From NCBI GenBank assembly GCA_017590115.1, contig JAGGNK010007448.1, positions 8,968,815-9,032,814 on the forward strand: DNA of 64,000 nucleotides, in the 5' to 3' direction. This document shows, in pieces, positions 27,501 to 39,259 of the stretch. Numbering within the stretch: the first letter of the stretch is position 1; every line of letters begins with the position of its first letter. The translations under genes were made by a program, and so were the position numbers. A model generated the notes under the pieces. That model searched no databases. It saw only the letters and a list, made by a program, of their open reading frames with translations, and was not told where the DNA came from. This stretch comes from Montifringilla adamsi (lineage: Eukaryota > Chordata > Aves > Passeriformes > Passeridae).

Positions 27501-29578
27501 TGGAATTGATCACATTTTTATCATTAACCCAAATGTCTGCCTGAAGCAACTTCACAAGGAGTTCCAAGTTCACAGCACAAGCATTTGACCTCTACTCACA
27601 ATCAGCTCTTCCTGTGCTATCCCCATTAAGCTCTAGAATGTTTAAATTGTGTTATTTCTCCTTTGCCAAACATCTCTAGACTGACAGCTGGCATCTCTCC
27701 AAAACTCTTAGCAGCTTTTCACATCCAGAAGTCAAGAGGTTATAGTTAACTATTTTACTTTTATTTTCACAGAAACAAACTCTTTCTGGTGCCTTTAGTG
27801 ATTCTGTGCAGCCTTTCCAATGCCTTAGGCACCACAAGTTAGAAAATGAACAGCAATTCACACTTTTACACCAAAAAAATGGGCTGGAGAAGTTAATGAC
27901 ATCACAAGAGCCCCCAGTGCTGCAACCTCCCCACTCCTTTCTAGTTTTGACAAAACACAGACACGAAGAAAAGTGGATAAAGCAGTGAGAAACAATAATT
28001 TGAAAGCCATAAAAGGCAGGCTGAGAGGCAGGAGCCCCAGAGGAGCTGCCCACCTCGTAGACCCTGTACCGAACAACGTCGCTGGTGGTCATGACCCTCC
28101 TCAGGTCACCCAGCAAGCTGCTCCCAAACACAGCCTCCAGACCCTCCTGGCTCTGGGCTAGCCTTGACAGAGATTTAATGGCCTGCAAGCAAAAACAGGA
28201 GCTCGTTGTTAAAAAGGAACAAATCACACAGAGAATAAAATCCAATACTATCAGGTTTTAGTCCTTTATTAACTTGACTACAGCTATACACTTAATTTTA
28301 ATTGCAATTCACTTTTCATTGATGAGAGCTCATTATTATTGTCACCCAACCACCTCAGCTGGCAGAGGAATGGGACAATAAAGGCACCTTTACCTCTTTG
28401 GCCACTGCTATTTTCTCCCCACCAATGCAGTTTATGATCTGCTGTAGCAGCTCGGGGCTGTGCAGAATCTCTGGGACAGCAGCTGGGTCTTCAACAATCC
28501 TCCCAACCTGATCAAAGAGTCACAGAAAATAACATTAGAACAAATTATTTCCCACTGTAAGGATACTCGAGCACTGGAACAGCTGGACAGGAAGACAGAG
28601 TCACAATATTTTCAGGTTTTTGGATTAAAATTCAATTGGACAACACCTGAGCAGCTGCTCTTAGCTGAACTTTTAGAAATCCACCCCAAACCACAACATC
28701 CCACAATCCTCTTCTTTGAAATGCAGCAAGTGTCGAGCTCCCACAGCCTGTTTGGTGTTCCCATTGTAGTTTAAAGTATCCTGAATATGAAAATGTTGCT
28801 GCTTTTAATTCTTCCATCACCTGCTGGCCTGGAGAGTTTTAACCAGGACACGTGGCAGAAGTTTTATTCACAACCTGCTTTTGTCAGGACATAGCTTTGG
28901 ACACTATTACTGACATATCACAAAGCATTATACACACACACTGCAGGGTAATTATCCGAAATGGAACAAGTGTAGGACACAATTCCTGCTCTCATCACAA
29001 ACCGAGGGAGGAAATTCGAGCAGATGGGGACAAACCCAGAGCTCAGCACAGAGCTCTGTCCCCTCTTCCTGGAGGAAACCCGGTACCTGGGACATGGTGA
29101 GGATCTTCACCGAGTCATCGGGGTGGAAAAGGCCCTTCCGCAGCTCTTCCCTGAGGTTCTGGATCACGTAAAGGGGGTCCAGGGCCGGCAGGAGCCTCTC
29201 CAGGATGGAAACACACGCGGACACCTGTTCCCTGGGCGGGACGGAGAGAAAAACGAGCCCGTGAGGAGACTGACACCGCTGTACCACCTCCCGCCCCGAA
29301 AGAGCGCATGGAATGACCCGGAGAAGCGGCAGGACCCCCGGCCCCGCTCCGGGAGAGCAGCAGCGGGGCCGCCGGGCAGGCCCGCGGCACCGCGCCGGAC
29401 CTCACCGCTCATTGTTGGCGAGGAGGCCGAAGAGCGCCCTCAGGTGGTGCTCGCCGAGGCGGGAGCGGAGGGCGGCGAGCGGCACGGCCTGCACGGCGAC
29501 CCGCAGGGCCCGCAGCTCCTCCAGCGTCGCGTCCCACCGCGCCGCCCGCTCCAGCAGCTCCGCCGCCGCCTCCGCCAT
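24544..29578 (-). CDS. PSMD5: PSMD5, 26S proteasome non-ATPase subunit 5 (S5b), complete
   Basis: PSMD5 is a HEAT/ARM-repeat chaperone that binds the Rpt1-Rpt2 part of the 19S base during proteasome assembly and is absent from mature 26S. Ten exons in transcription order: 29406-29578, 29087-29231, 28394-28507, 28054-28182, 27290-27399, 26784-26926, 26157-26348, 25867-25976, 25290-25430, 24801-24544. They sum to 1515 bp, giving 504 aa, the same length as human. All junctions are GT-AG with matching phase. Recognisable stretches include [67 protein letters not shown] and the C-terminus [15 protein letters not shown]. The start is ATG in AAGATGGCG; upstream in-frame codons are GC-rich with no ATG close by. 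Alpha-solenoid protein; no membrane segment or signal peptide. No disruption was seen. Confidence 0.97.
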
Positions 29579-29720
29579 CTTGGCCGCCGCCGCCTCCGCC
29601 ACCTCCCGGAAGTCTCGCGAGAACTCGCGTCGCCGGTAGCAACCGCCGGGCGGGAATATCGCGAGAGCGCGGGTCGCCCGTAGCAACCGCCGCGCCGTTG
29701 CTAAGGGCGCCCTTTGCGTC
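29579..29720 (-). promoter_or_regulatory. PSMD5: PSMD5 core promoter: ETS site fused to TCTCGCGAGA, and TAGCAAC words
   Basis: Immediately upstream of the ATG the plus strand carries CCGGAAGT (29606-29613, ETS core). It overlaps by one base the palindrome TCTCGCGAGA (29613-29622). A partial TCGCGAGA lies near 29659. Further up are two GTAGCAACCGCCG copies (about 29636 and 29670) and one GTTGCTAAGG (about 29697), which resemble RFX X-box half-sites. There is no TATA box. The ETS and TCTCGCGAGA pair is typical of TATA-less housekeeping promoters. Factor binding is inferred from motif only. Confidence 0.7.
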
Positions 29721-29784
29721 CGGCAAAATGTAAACAAAATGTCCGCGCGCCACGCCCCCCTGGCTCCGCCCCGCCGGGTATGCG

Positions 29785-29952
29785 CGAGGGGGCGTGGCCC
29801 CGGTAATGAGGGGCGTGGTCCCGGTAATAAAGAGGCGTGGTCCCGGTGATGAAGGGGCGTGGCTCCGGTAATGAGGGGCGTGGTTCCGGTAATGAAGGGG
29901 CGTGGTCTCTGTAATAAAGAGGAGTGATCTCTGTAATAAAGAGGCGCGGTCC
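29785..29952. repeat. Tandem array, 8 units of 21-22 bp, each with a GC-box/CACC-type core
   Basis: The unit is approximately GGGGCGTGGTCCCGGTAATGA. GCGTGG cores, or variants, start at 29792, 29813, 29835, 29857, 29878, 29900, 29922 and 29944, so spacing is 21-22 bp throughout. The last two units are decayed (GAGTGA, GCGCGG). The array lies between PSMD5 and CUTAL, about 210-370 bp upstream of the PSMD5 ATG. Confidence 0.92.
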
Positions 29953-30735
29953 CAACAAATTGGCGGGTCTCCATCCCCTGAGAGCGGGCAGAGGTCGGTG
30001 CACGGTGTCGCTGTTTTTTGGCAAAACTGCGATAAACGGCGTTTGTCTGGTTCGGGAAGGGAAGGCGCTGATCCCGGGAGAGCAGGAGCAGGCGGACCCA
30101 TCCCGGTGTCTGCCCGGAGCAGCTCCCGGCTGTGGAGAACCTGCCACCCCCTCACGTCTTCTTGAGTTTTCTCACCTTTTCCAAACAAATCGATGCTGTC
30201 AGATAACTCCTATAACTTTGTGCTCTGCAAGGATTACATCCCTCGAATAAATACGTGATAGCTCGGCGGGTCCTGCAGGCTGGCAGGGATTGAATTCTCC
30301 TGGCACACTACGGGGACAGACAGGGGGACAGTAAAAAGTTACACGGGTGACAATAAAGTGACACAAGCAGCGCTGGGCTCTGCCCCGCGTCCCTCACAGG
30401 AGATTTTGGGTACAAACGCCACGCCAGGACTCAGCCCCTGCCCGGCGGTTTCTATCCCAGAAGAAATCTGAGGAAATATCAATTTTATAGACAGGGAAAT
30501 GGAAGCAAAGATGATGAATGGGGTCAGCAAGTCCCAGAGCACCGGGGCCGGCGCTGGGAGGGCTCCAGGGAGAACTGGAAACGCATCTGGAAACCCCAGC
30601 AGACGTTTGGCACCACCGGGGTGTCTGAGCCCACTCTGGGGTGCCGAGCCCCGGTACTTGTGCCCGGCAGGTGCGGGGGCAGCAGGGGACACCGCGCTGT
30701 CCCGAGCGGGCGGGACCCAGCCGGGAGGAAGGACA

Positions 30736-30775
30736 GGAGGAGGAGGAGGAGGAGGAGGAGGAGGAGGAGGAGGAG
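30736..30775 (+). repeat. (GGA)n microsatellite, about 13 units
   Basis: An uninterrupted GGA run ends 63 bp upstream of the CUTAL ATG, so it is in the promoter or 5' UTR of CUTAL. The transcript strand is the purine strand. It can encode poly-Glu or poly-Arg in frames that are unlikely to be translated. Confidence 0.95.
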
Positions 30776-30838
30776 TCAGTGCCGCCTGTCCGGGCAGCGC
30801 TGCCGGCTCGGGCACAGCAGGTGGAGGGCCCGGCGGCC

Positions 30839-33800
30839 ATGGAGGGGCTGAGCCAGCGCTGCCCGCTGCCCCCCGCTGCCCAGGGCTGCCCCCGGCCCGG
30901 CCGCGGCTCCGTGCTGCTGGTGAGTGCGGCATGGGAATGGGATGGACACGGGGATGGATGGACATGGGGATGGATGGACACGGGGAGGGATGGACACAGG
31001 GATGGATGGACACAGGGATGGATGGACATGGGGATGGATGGACACAGGGACGGACATGGGGATGGATGGACACGGAGATGGATGGACACAGGGATGGACA
31101 TGGGGATGGATGGACACGGGGATGGATGGACACGGGGATGGATGGACATGGGGATAGACATGGAAATGGGATGGACATGGGGATGGACACAGGGACAAAC
31201 ATGAGAATGGACACAGGGACGAACATGGGGATGGACACAGGGACGGACATGGGGATGGATGGACACAGGGATGGACATGGGGATGGACACGGGGATGGAC
31301 ACAGGGACGAACATGAGAATGGACACAGGGACGAACATGGGGATGGACACAGGGATAGACATGGGGATGGGCATGGGGATGGACACAGGGATGGACACGG
31401 GGATAGACATGGAAATGGGATGGACACGGGGATAGACACAGGGACGAACATGGGAATGGACATGGGGATGGACACAGGGATGGACATGGGAATGGATGGA
31501 CATGGGATGGACATGGGGATGGATGAACACACAGCTGGGATGGACACAGGAATGGACACAGGGATGGGATGGACAGGGGAATGGAATGGACACAGGGCTG
31601 GGTTGGACACAGGGGTGGATGGACACAAGGATGGGAAGGACACAGGGATGGACACAGGGATGGGATGGACACAGGGATGGGATGGGGATGCAGGATGTGG
31701 GACACTCCCTGGGGAGCACAACAGACACCAACCCACGCCAAGCAACCATGGAAATATCTGTCTGTACTTCTGTTAGCAAACCTCTCCCCAAAACCATCGT
31801 GCAGGAGGGGTGGTCTCCCTGTACTTGCTGGGAGAGAAGAAATTTTCAAGTTTTTTTTACACTCAGAATCGCCACAAGTTGTGCTCAGGTGGTGTTGAAT
31901 CAGTTGGAGTTTTTTAACAGAATCTCATCAAAACTAAGCAAAGAGTTCTGGCATGGTGATTCTAAACCTAAAGCTGTTTTTAGTTCACCAAAGCCAAAAG
32001 AAGTGTTGCAGAAATCTGAGTCTCTCTGCACTAAACTGGCATTTTGCTCCTTGGTGCTTTTCAGTGAAGTTCTTAAATCCTCACAGGGGTGTTTTCAGTT
32101 TTGTTCACTTCAGTATTTTGGCAATCATGAGTTTAGTTGGTTTATCGGGCAGGAATCCTGATGTTTCACTCTTCTTTTGCACCATTCCTGGGCAAATACA
32201 ATTACTCTGGAAAAAAAAATGGGGGGAAGTCTTCCTTTTCATAAAAAAGGGGGGGAAACACCAGAAAAAAACAAGGTGGTGTTCATGTTTGTACTAATAT
32301 TCAATCACAAATGATCCTGGGGATTTCCTCATCACATGCACGTACATCCTACAAGAAGATTAATGATCAGCAGGCTGAACAGGTTGGATGTTTGTGTTTT
32401 TCCCTGAGCAAGGAGCATGATTACATTTTAATCTGGAAAAATAGGTACACCAGCACATCTCTGTTTGGCTTGTAGCTCACTGAGTAGCTTCTGGGATTTG
32501 TTGTATAATATTTGCTAAATGGCTTAGTGGGAAAAAAGGAGCACAGAAGGAGCTCTAAAAATGATGATGAGAAGTCTTGTGGTAACAAGGAATATTTCCT
32601 CAAATGGACTGGGAAAGAGGAGACAAGCAATACAGCACATCAGTCATTTTCCAAATGGGAAGGAGCTCCTGGATTTGTGGTGACAAGAGAGGTTTTTAAT
32701 TCAATTAAAAAAAAAAAAAAAGAAATAAAAAAAAGGAGAGATTTCTACATTAGTGCTGTTGTGGCAGGTTTTTCAGAGGACAAAGGAGGGTGGAAATAAG
32801 GGGGGAAAAGGAATATATTCTTAGCATTTTTTTAAATCTGCAGATGAATCAGGGCCAGATGCTGTTTATGTCAAAAACAAAACAAAAGACAAAGGGAAGG
32901 CGCTGCAGCCCAGAACGGCACCGTCCTTCAGCTGCTCCTCAGCACTCCAAATTAACCTCCCCATTCCCACAGCATCCCTGCTGGGATGATGATATATTTT
33001 TGGGAGCCCTGCTGATGGCACGAGAGCACAGAGATCAGTGAAGGGGCCTGCCAGGAGCAGCAGCTCCAGCAAACCCCACTTGTTGCTGCTGCTCTGCTTG
33101 CCATGGGCAGAGCCTTGGTGTTCATGCAGAGCTGGGCTGTGTGCACTAAGATCCCTGTGCCCCACAGGATCCTGATTCACTGCTTCCAGCAGCAGATAGT
33201 TCAGGCAGATGAATTTAAAACCTGCCTTGAAGTCAGGCTGTGAGGCTGGAGCGTGGGCTGGGTGGGCTGCAGAGGGCTGTGGCAGGGGAGAGGAACCTGA
33301 CAGGGCAGGATGGCGATTCCCCAGCTCCTGGCACCAAATCTGTTTCCCATGGACAAATAACTGACATGCTGCTCTTCCCCTGCCCACATCCCCAGGGAGC
33401 AGAGGGTCTTGTTCCCCCCATTTCCCAGAGGGATGGACACAACTCCCCCCGGCACACAGCTGAAGGATGGCTGCAGATGTGTCCTGAGTGAGAGATGTGC
33501 TGGTGTGGGAACCATTCCCTTCTTGCTCTTTTTTTGCACTAGAAACCGAGACATTTCATGTCTTACCTCCTTATTCTTCTGCAGAAAGCCAATCCTGGCT
33601 GCTGTGGTTGGGTCTGGAACCCTCATTAGTCTGGGGGTGACCTCCCACAGTCGAGGCCTGGGCTGATACAGCCTTAAAAACAGCCTCAAAAGTGCCCCTC
33701 TCCTGCCCTGAGCACGAGATTGGCCCTCTTGGAGGGGAATGAATCCCCCTAGGAGCAGGCTGTCACCCTAATTCAATTTATCTGGTTCTGCAATGCTGAG

Positions 33801-36800
33801 AGAAGCCTGGAAATGTCCCTCAAAGCACAGACAGTACAAATGCTGTTTTCCCAAGCGCAGTACTTCACCCCCCACCACCCCTGGTGTTCTCTCCGAGGTG
33901 CTGACGCTGCTGCTGCTCCTGTACCCCCTGCTCCGGGGCCTGGCTGTGCAGCTGCACTGGGCTGTCAGCGGCACCTACGTGCCAGGGACACACTCCGTGG
34001 CCTTCATCAGCTGTCCCAACGAGCACATCGCCAGGGACATCGCCAGGTACGGCCACGCCGCCCTTGCCTGCCTGCTCCGGGGGCTCCCAGGCTGGGGTAA
34101 AGCTGAGAATCTCCTTGTCCCTCTGGCCTTTGCAGTTCTGGCTCAGGATGCCCAGGGAAGATGTGGCTGCCCCATCCCTGGAAGTGTTTGAGGACAGGTT
34201 GGACATTGGGGCTTGGAGCAACCTGGGATAGGGGAAGGTGTCCCTGCATGGCAGGGCGTGCAGTGACATGAGATTTAAGGTGCCTCCCAACCCAAACCAT
34301 TCTGGGTTCCTCTTCTTTCTCTTCTTTCTCTTCCTTCCCTTCTTTCTCCTCTTTCTCTTCTTTCTCTTCTTTCCTGATCTTCAGTGTTGCCTGAGCGCTG
34401 CATAATTCTTTCTGAAGTTTAAGGCCCTTTCTTACACTCAGTAACTGTTCTACTTTCCAATAAGAATCTATACATACAGATAGAGATGGTGGTGATAGTA
34501 TGGGAAAATACTCAGTTGACTTCTTTGAGCAGTTTCAAGTCCTCTGCAGTGTGATACGATTTAACCTGGTGTTATTATAAGACCTGAGTTAACCTGGAAC
34601 CAATTCTAGCTTGTCCTGTAGCACAGAAATAGGAACTAATTACTCCTACATTTTTATCACAGGGATTCTGTGATACCCCAGTAATGCTCCTTTCCACTGA
34701 CTGTATCACAAGCCCTTGCCAAGGGCTGCTCTGTCCCAAGGAAAGCTGACATTTACCTCTGAAGTCAATGCCGTGGTAACAGCAAGAAATTCTCAAGGTA
34801 TTTCACTGCCTTGCATTTTCAAGACCCATTTTCATGACCCTGAATTTCTGGGTTCTCAGGTGGATTAAGCTCCAACCTGGTGTTCTCTGATCTGCCACAG
34901 TCTTTATTCCTCTCTAGAACGGCACAGAAAACAAAATGCCAGGAGGGATATTTATAAAGAGAGACCAAGCACAGTGCTTTGACATGAAAATAAAGGAAAA
35001 AGGGTCCACAACAAACACTTCTGAGGCACCACTCTGCTCACCAGGCAAACTTCAGGGAATGAGGGCTTTTCCCCTATTTTTTCCTTCTTCTGTTTTAATA
35101 CATGAGATACTTTGTGTGATATTTTGCATGCAGGGTTCTTTTCACACATCTGTCAGTGCCTGACTCAATGGATGGTCTGTTCAAAGAACTGAACCCGTGT
35201 TGACTGGGGAAATGTTTATGATGGACCGTGAAGTTTCCTGCAACACCTCCTGTGCTGTTTTCCTGCTGCCCTGCTGCTGCCAAAACCCCTCCATCTCCAG
35301 CAAAGAGCTCCCAGACATGTTCAGGAACTGACAGGCTACTGAAAGGGAGTTTGTGTCACCTTAAATACTGCAACTGTATGAAGAAATTCAAATAGAATTA
35401 TGTCTGCACTGCTCGATGTCTCCTAAAAAAAAAAAAAAAAAGGAGCAACTGTACCTGGTGAAAAGAGCCTCAGTTCCTGAAAATGCCTCATCTTAACAGC
35501 TCTGCAAATGCTTTCCACTCTTTGTTCCTCATCTTGCAGGGAAGGGAGAGGAGATAAATCACTCCCCCTTGCTGAGATGTGTGTACTCTGGTTGTGGTTT
35601 TACTGGTGGAGTAATTATTCCTTTGTTCTGGAACTGGGAGCAATGAGCCCTGGTTGCAGGGGATGACACAGGGCTTCTACACTCATTTTCCCCCACTCCT
35701 TTTCCTGTGTTTATTCTTCCTTTGCACTGCTCAGTGGAGCCCTCACTCAGATGAATCAGTCTGCAAGGAAATTTTCCACTGGTTTAAGGAAACGGGATTC
35801 AAGCTTTGGGAAAGCAGAAGAGCTGCAGGTAGAACTCAGCATCTCAAGACCTTCCTGCCTGTCCTGGGAGGAGCTGAGCCCCTTGGCCACTGCACCTCAC
35901 CCAACTTACCCAGCACCCCACCAGCCCCCACTGCTGCCTTAGATTTGTGTTTATCATTTTCTTTGCTTTTCTGCTTATTAATATTTCATCTGTCTCACTT
36001 CAGGGCAAAGAAACACACAATTAAGTACCCAACCCAAAGCTATCATGTATTATGCAGACATTTTCCACAGCTCACATTCAGCTTCTTACAATGTTCTCCC
36101 TTCCCCTGGTGGCCTCTTGTTGCTGCTCATCCTGCTGGGACAAAGTTCAGGATCTCAGGATCTCAATTTATTGGGACAGAGCACTGAAACCAAAAGGTTC
36201 CTGTGCTAAAGGAACTTGCAAGTTGCAGGCAGCAAATCCGGACTGATTTGTGCCATGTGTGACATGACAGGCACAGCAGGGGTGGCTCTGCTCGTGCTGC
36301 TGCACTTTGTTGGTCTAAAGATTAACTCAAGATGCTCCAGGGGCATTAAATGCCTGGAACTGCCTACACATGGTGAGAGCAAACAACCCTGAGCCTCCTG
36401 GGGTGCTCTTCCTCTCCAGCCATGGTCCCCCCAAGGCAGTGCTAAAGCAAACCAAAGGTGGGGTCACTGGTGCCCTGCCTGGAGGGACAGCTGCCACCTC
36501 TGTGAGAAGGGCCAGACACTGCTCTGGTCACCAAACACAACATTTGCCCCCCGTTCTTCTAAAAATCCTCCCTGAGATTGGCTCAGTGCTTTGTAATCTC
36601 TGAAGTTCACTTCTTCCTGAGCAGCTCTGCAATAACAAACCAGCCCACAACTCACGGAGGCAGCCCGAGGGAAGGAATCTATCTGGGCTTCAGATTTCTG
36701 GGATATTTGGGGTTGAAGAACCTTGATGTTTTTAATTTAACAAGATGCACATTTAGGCTGCTCTGGGAGGAAGGGACACTGTTGGACAGTGGCAGACAAA

Positions 36801-39259
36801 CCCCTTCCTGTCCATCCCAGGCTGGGTTTTTGTGGTCCCACATTTCAGTCCCTGCCCTGGTGACCCCACAGCCAGAGGGGCACAGGGCTGGCACTGGGCA
36901 GGAGCAACCCCCAAACTCCCTCCTCAGCACAGGGAGGGTCCCAGAGCCCTGCCAGGAGAGCCTGATCTGAAGTATCTCCAGCCAAAGTTCACCTTTGCTT
37001 CTGTTTTCTCAGGGTAATAAGTAACCCAAAATTCAGTGTCTCCAATGTCAAAGCTGCTGTTGCCAGTCCTGGGCAGCACAAGGGAATGTCCCCAAGGCTG
37101 GGGGTGAGCACTGAGCTGGGCTGGCACTGACTGCCCTCCTGTCTCCCCCAGGGCCATCATGGATAAGAGACTGGCTGCCTACGTGAACATCCTGCCCAAG
37201 AGCTCAGCCTTGTGAGTAGTGCTGGATATTCCCCAAGGGAGGAGCAAACCTGGGCTCTGCAGGAGGGAGGGAAGGGGGGGATGGACACAGGCCTTGGTTC
37301 CAGAAGGCTGCTGGGTGTGTTTGTTGTTGCAGATGGTGGGGATGAGTCTCACTGTGCTCGGAGATTATTGAGGAGTGCAGATGCTCCAACTGCCCGTGGG
37401 GCTCATTCATTTATTGGTTACTTGGCTACACAGACATCCAGCAATTTAGGGTTTATGGTCCTGAGGATGTGGTGCCTGTTATTAGAGACTCTAAAAAGCA
37501 GCCAAATAGGGAGCAGAAAAGGCCTTTGCAAAATGAAGCAGCTTTTTCAGGCAGGAAGAACAGCAGGTTTGACCTTGGAACAGACCCAGCCCTGCTCTGC
37601 AGGTGTCCTCAGCTGTCCATGCAAAGGGACTGCACTTGTTGGAGGGGTTCAAGAGCAAAGCCCCAAAACAGCTTTTCCTCACAGAAACACCCTGGGCAGA
37701 AGTGAGGAGCACATCCCACCCCAGCTTCCCTCAGGAGGGCATCCCACAGTGCACCCCCATATCCCACCTGAGGGCAAACCCAGAAACGCCCTTCTTCCCC
37801 TTATCCATCATGTCCTACAAACCCAAAAGACAGAGCAGAGCTGCTCCTGCACAGCTCCAGCTGGATCCTGCTCCGTGCCCTGCTCCGAGACACCGCGACG
37901 CCTCTGAGCCCTCCCCGCAGGAGCCCTGCAGGCAGATGAGATCAGGACAGCTCCTGGCAGCGGAAATGTTTTGAAAGGTCACATCTGACTCATGAGAAGT
38001 GCAGCTCCTCTCCTGCAGGGAAAGAGAGGAAGAAAGCTCAGCCTCGCAGCCAAGGTCCCTGCAGGCACTGTCCCCCAGGCACTGCTCAGAGCCACCAGCA
38101 CAGGACACCCCAGCCCCAGCAAATCTGCCCTGTCAGTCCCCCTGGGCAAATTCTCTGGAGGAGGCTCTTGTCCATAAAGCTGGGGTGCTCACTCATGTGC
38201 TCGGCAGTTTTGGGGCCAAAAATGCTCCTTGAGGCACTTTGTAAAGAAATGGCCACGTGCAAAAAGCACCAAGCAGGGAAAGGAACCTGAGGGTTGGTAT
38301 GGCTGCAGCAGAGCTGGATTTGTTGATGCTGGTTTTCTTTTAAATCCAGGTATTTCTGGAAAGGGGAATTGGAAGAATCCACTGAAATACTGCTGGTAAG
38401 TGATCATTCATACATCACAAAAATCCCTGTTGGAAATGGCCACAGCTGAAAAGAGCTGCAGGGAGGTTTGGGGAGGGTGGCACCAACCTGCTGGGTTTGG
38501 GACCATCCCCAGGAAGGAGCCCTGGAGGAGCTCCTGTCACACCCCTGGCCGTGCTGGTGGGGGCAGTGGAACTGGATCAGGATCCCTCCATCCCTTCACA
38601 CCTCCCTTGGTGTTTATTCTGGTTTTTTACTCTCCACAGTTGGTGAAAACAAGGACGTCCAAAATAGGGGAATTGTCCAACTACGTCAGGTGAGGCTCTG
38701 GCTCCTCAGGAGCACTGGGTGTCCCACCCAAGGTAGGCTATCACCTCCTGCTCCAGCTTTGGGGGTTCCTTGAGCCCCATCCCGGCCAGGGGGGTTAAGT
38801 GCTCCTGTTGTATCTTACAAGCCAGAAAAACCCAGAGGTGGCATCAGCAAAAAGGAAAAGGTGGCAGAAATATCAACTGCTGGGCTCCAGCCAGCCCTCC
38901 GTGCTGCGTTCGAGGAGGGATTCTCCTCCTCACAGGTTATTCCCTGACAGGATTTCCTGCAGCTCCCGAGGGGGGAGCACTCTCAGCTTGGGGCCAGGCC
39001 CCCGGCAGTCTGTGGTAAACCCCAAACTCAAAGCAAAATTCCCACGTGGCAGAAAGGAGCCGCGGGTGCTTTGAAGTGCGGGAGGGCGCGGGCAGGGCTG
39101 GAGCTTCCTGCGGGGCTGGCGCTCACTCTGCTGCTCCGCGCCTGTTTCCACTTTAGGTCCATCCATCCCTTTGAAATCCCTGAAATCATCAGCCTGCCCA
39201 TTGACCAAGGAAACCCTGTGTACCTCAAATGGATAGAGGAGAACGTCCCGCGGGACTGA
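30839..39259 (+). CDS. CUTAL: CUTAL, CutA divalent-cation-tolerance-like protein, complete
   Basis: Six exons: 30839-30919, 33898-34046, 37152-37211, 38350-38395, 38640-38689, 39157-39259. They sum to 489 bp and encode 162 aa with all phases closed. The N-terminus (about residues 24-45, [17 protein letters not shown]) is a hydrophobic signal or anchor segment. The rest, about residues 55-160, is a CutA1 domain, a family that forms very stable trimers. Landmarks are [73 protein letters not shown] and YLKWIEENV. The exon 2 acceptor was set at CTCCGAG|GTG because exon 1 ends in phase 0; an alternative acceptor at GCGCAG (33860) would shift the frame. CutA is linked to copper tolerance in bacteria; in vertebrates the paralogue CUTA is tied to acetylcholinesterase processing. 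The function of CUTAL is not established. The human orthologue is annotated as a pseudogene, CUTALP. Confidence 0.93.
30932..31690. repeat. Minisatellite in CUTAL intron 1 (ATGGACAYRGGG / GATGGATGG family)
   Basis: About 760 bp of imperfect tandem units are built from the words GGATGGACACGGGGAT and GGATGGACATGGGGAT, with extra GGATGGAT inserts and variants (ACAGGGACGAACATGAGAAT). The array begins about 10 bp after the exon 1 donor. Because units contain few stops, both strands show open frames of 357-468 codons (Met-Asp-Gly-rich on plus; Ile-Pro-Ser-Val-rich on minus). These should not be called genes. Confidence 0.95.
31691..33897 (+). other. CUTAL: Remainder of CUTAL intron 1
   Basis: No coding exon was recognised. 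There is an A-rich run at about 32706-32735 and ordinary mixed sequence otherwise. Confidence 0.5.
34098..34304 (+). repeat. CR1 LINE fragment in CUTAL intron 2
   Basis: The plus strand reads the sense direction of a CR1 3' end: CCTGGAAGTGTTTGAGGACA..., GGTGTCCCTGCATGGCAGGG, ending CTCCCAACCCAAACCATTCT. It is about 200 bp, 5'-truncated and has no intact frame. A pyrimidine microsatellite follows directly. Confidence 0.88.
34307..34376. repeat. Pyrimidine microsatellite (CTTTCTCTT)n
   Basis: About 70 bp of TTCTTTCTCTTCTTTC variants abut the 3' end of the CR1 fragment. It may have grown from, or replaced, the CR1 terminal microsatellite. Confidence 0.85.

Noticed and set aside
30339..31849. 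Several open frames of 357-468 codons on both strands over the CUTAL intron 1 repeat
   Set aside because: They arise because the minisatellite unit has no stop in those frames. Composition is purely repetitive and no splice or start context supports a gene.
33860..33897. Upstream acceptor GCGCAG for CUTAL exon 2
   Set aside because: It would add 37 bases and break the frame with exon 1, which ends in phase 0. The acceptor CTCCGAG at 33897 keeps the frame and gives the expected hydrophobic segment.
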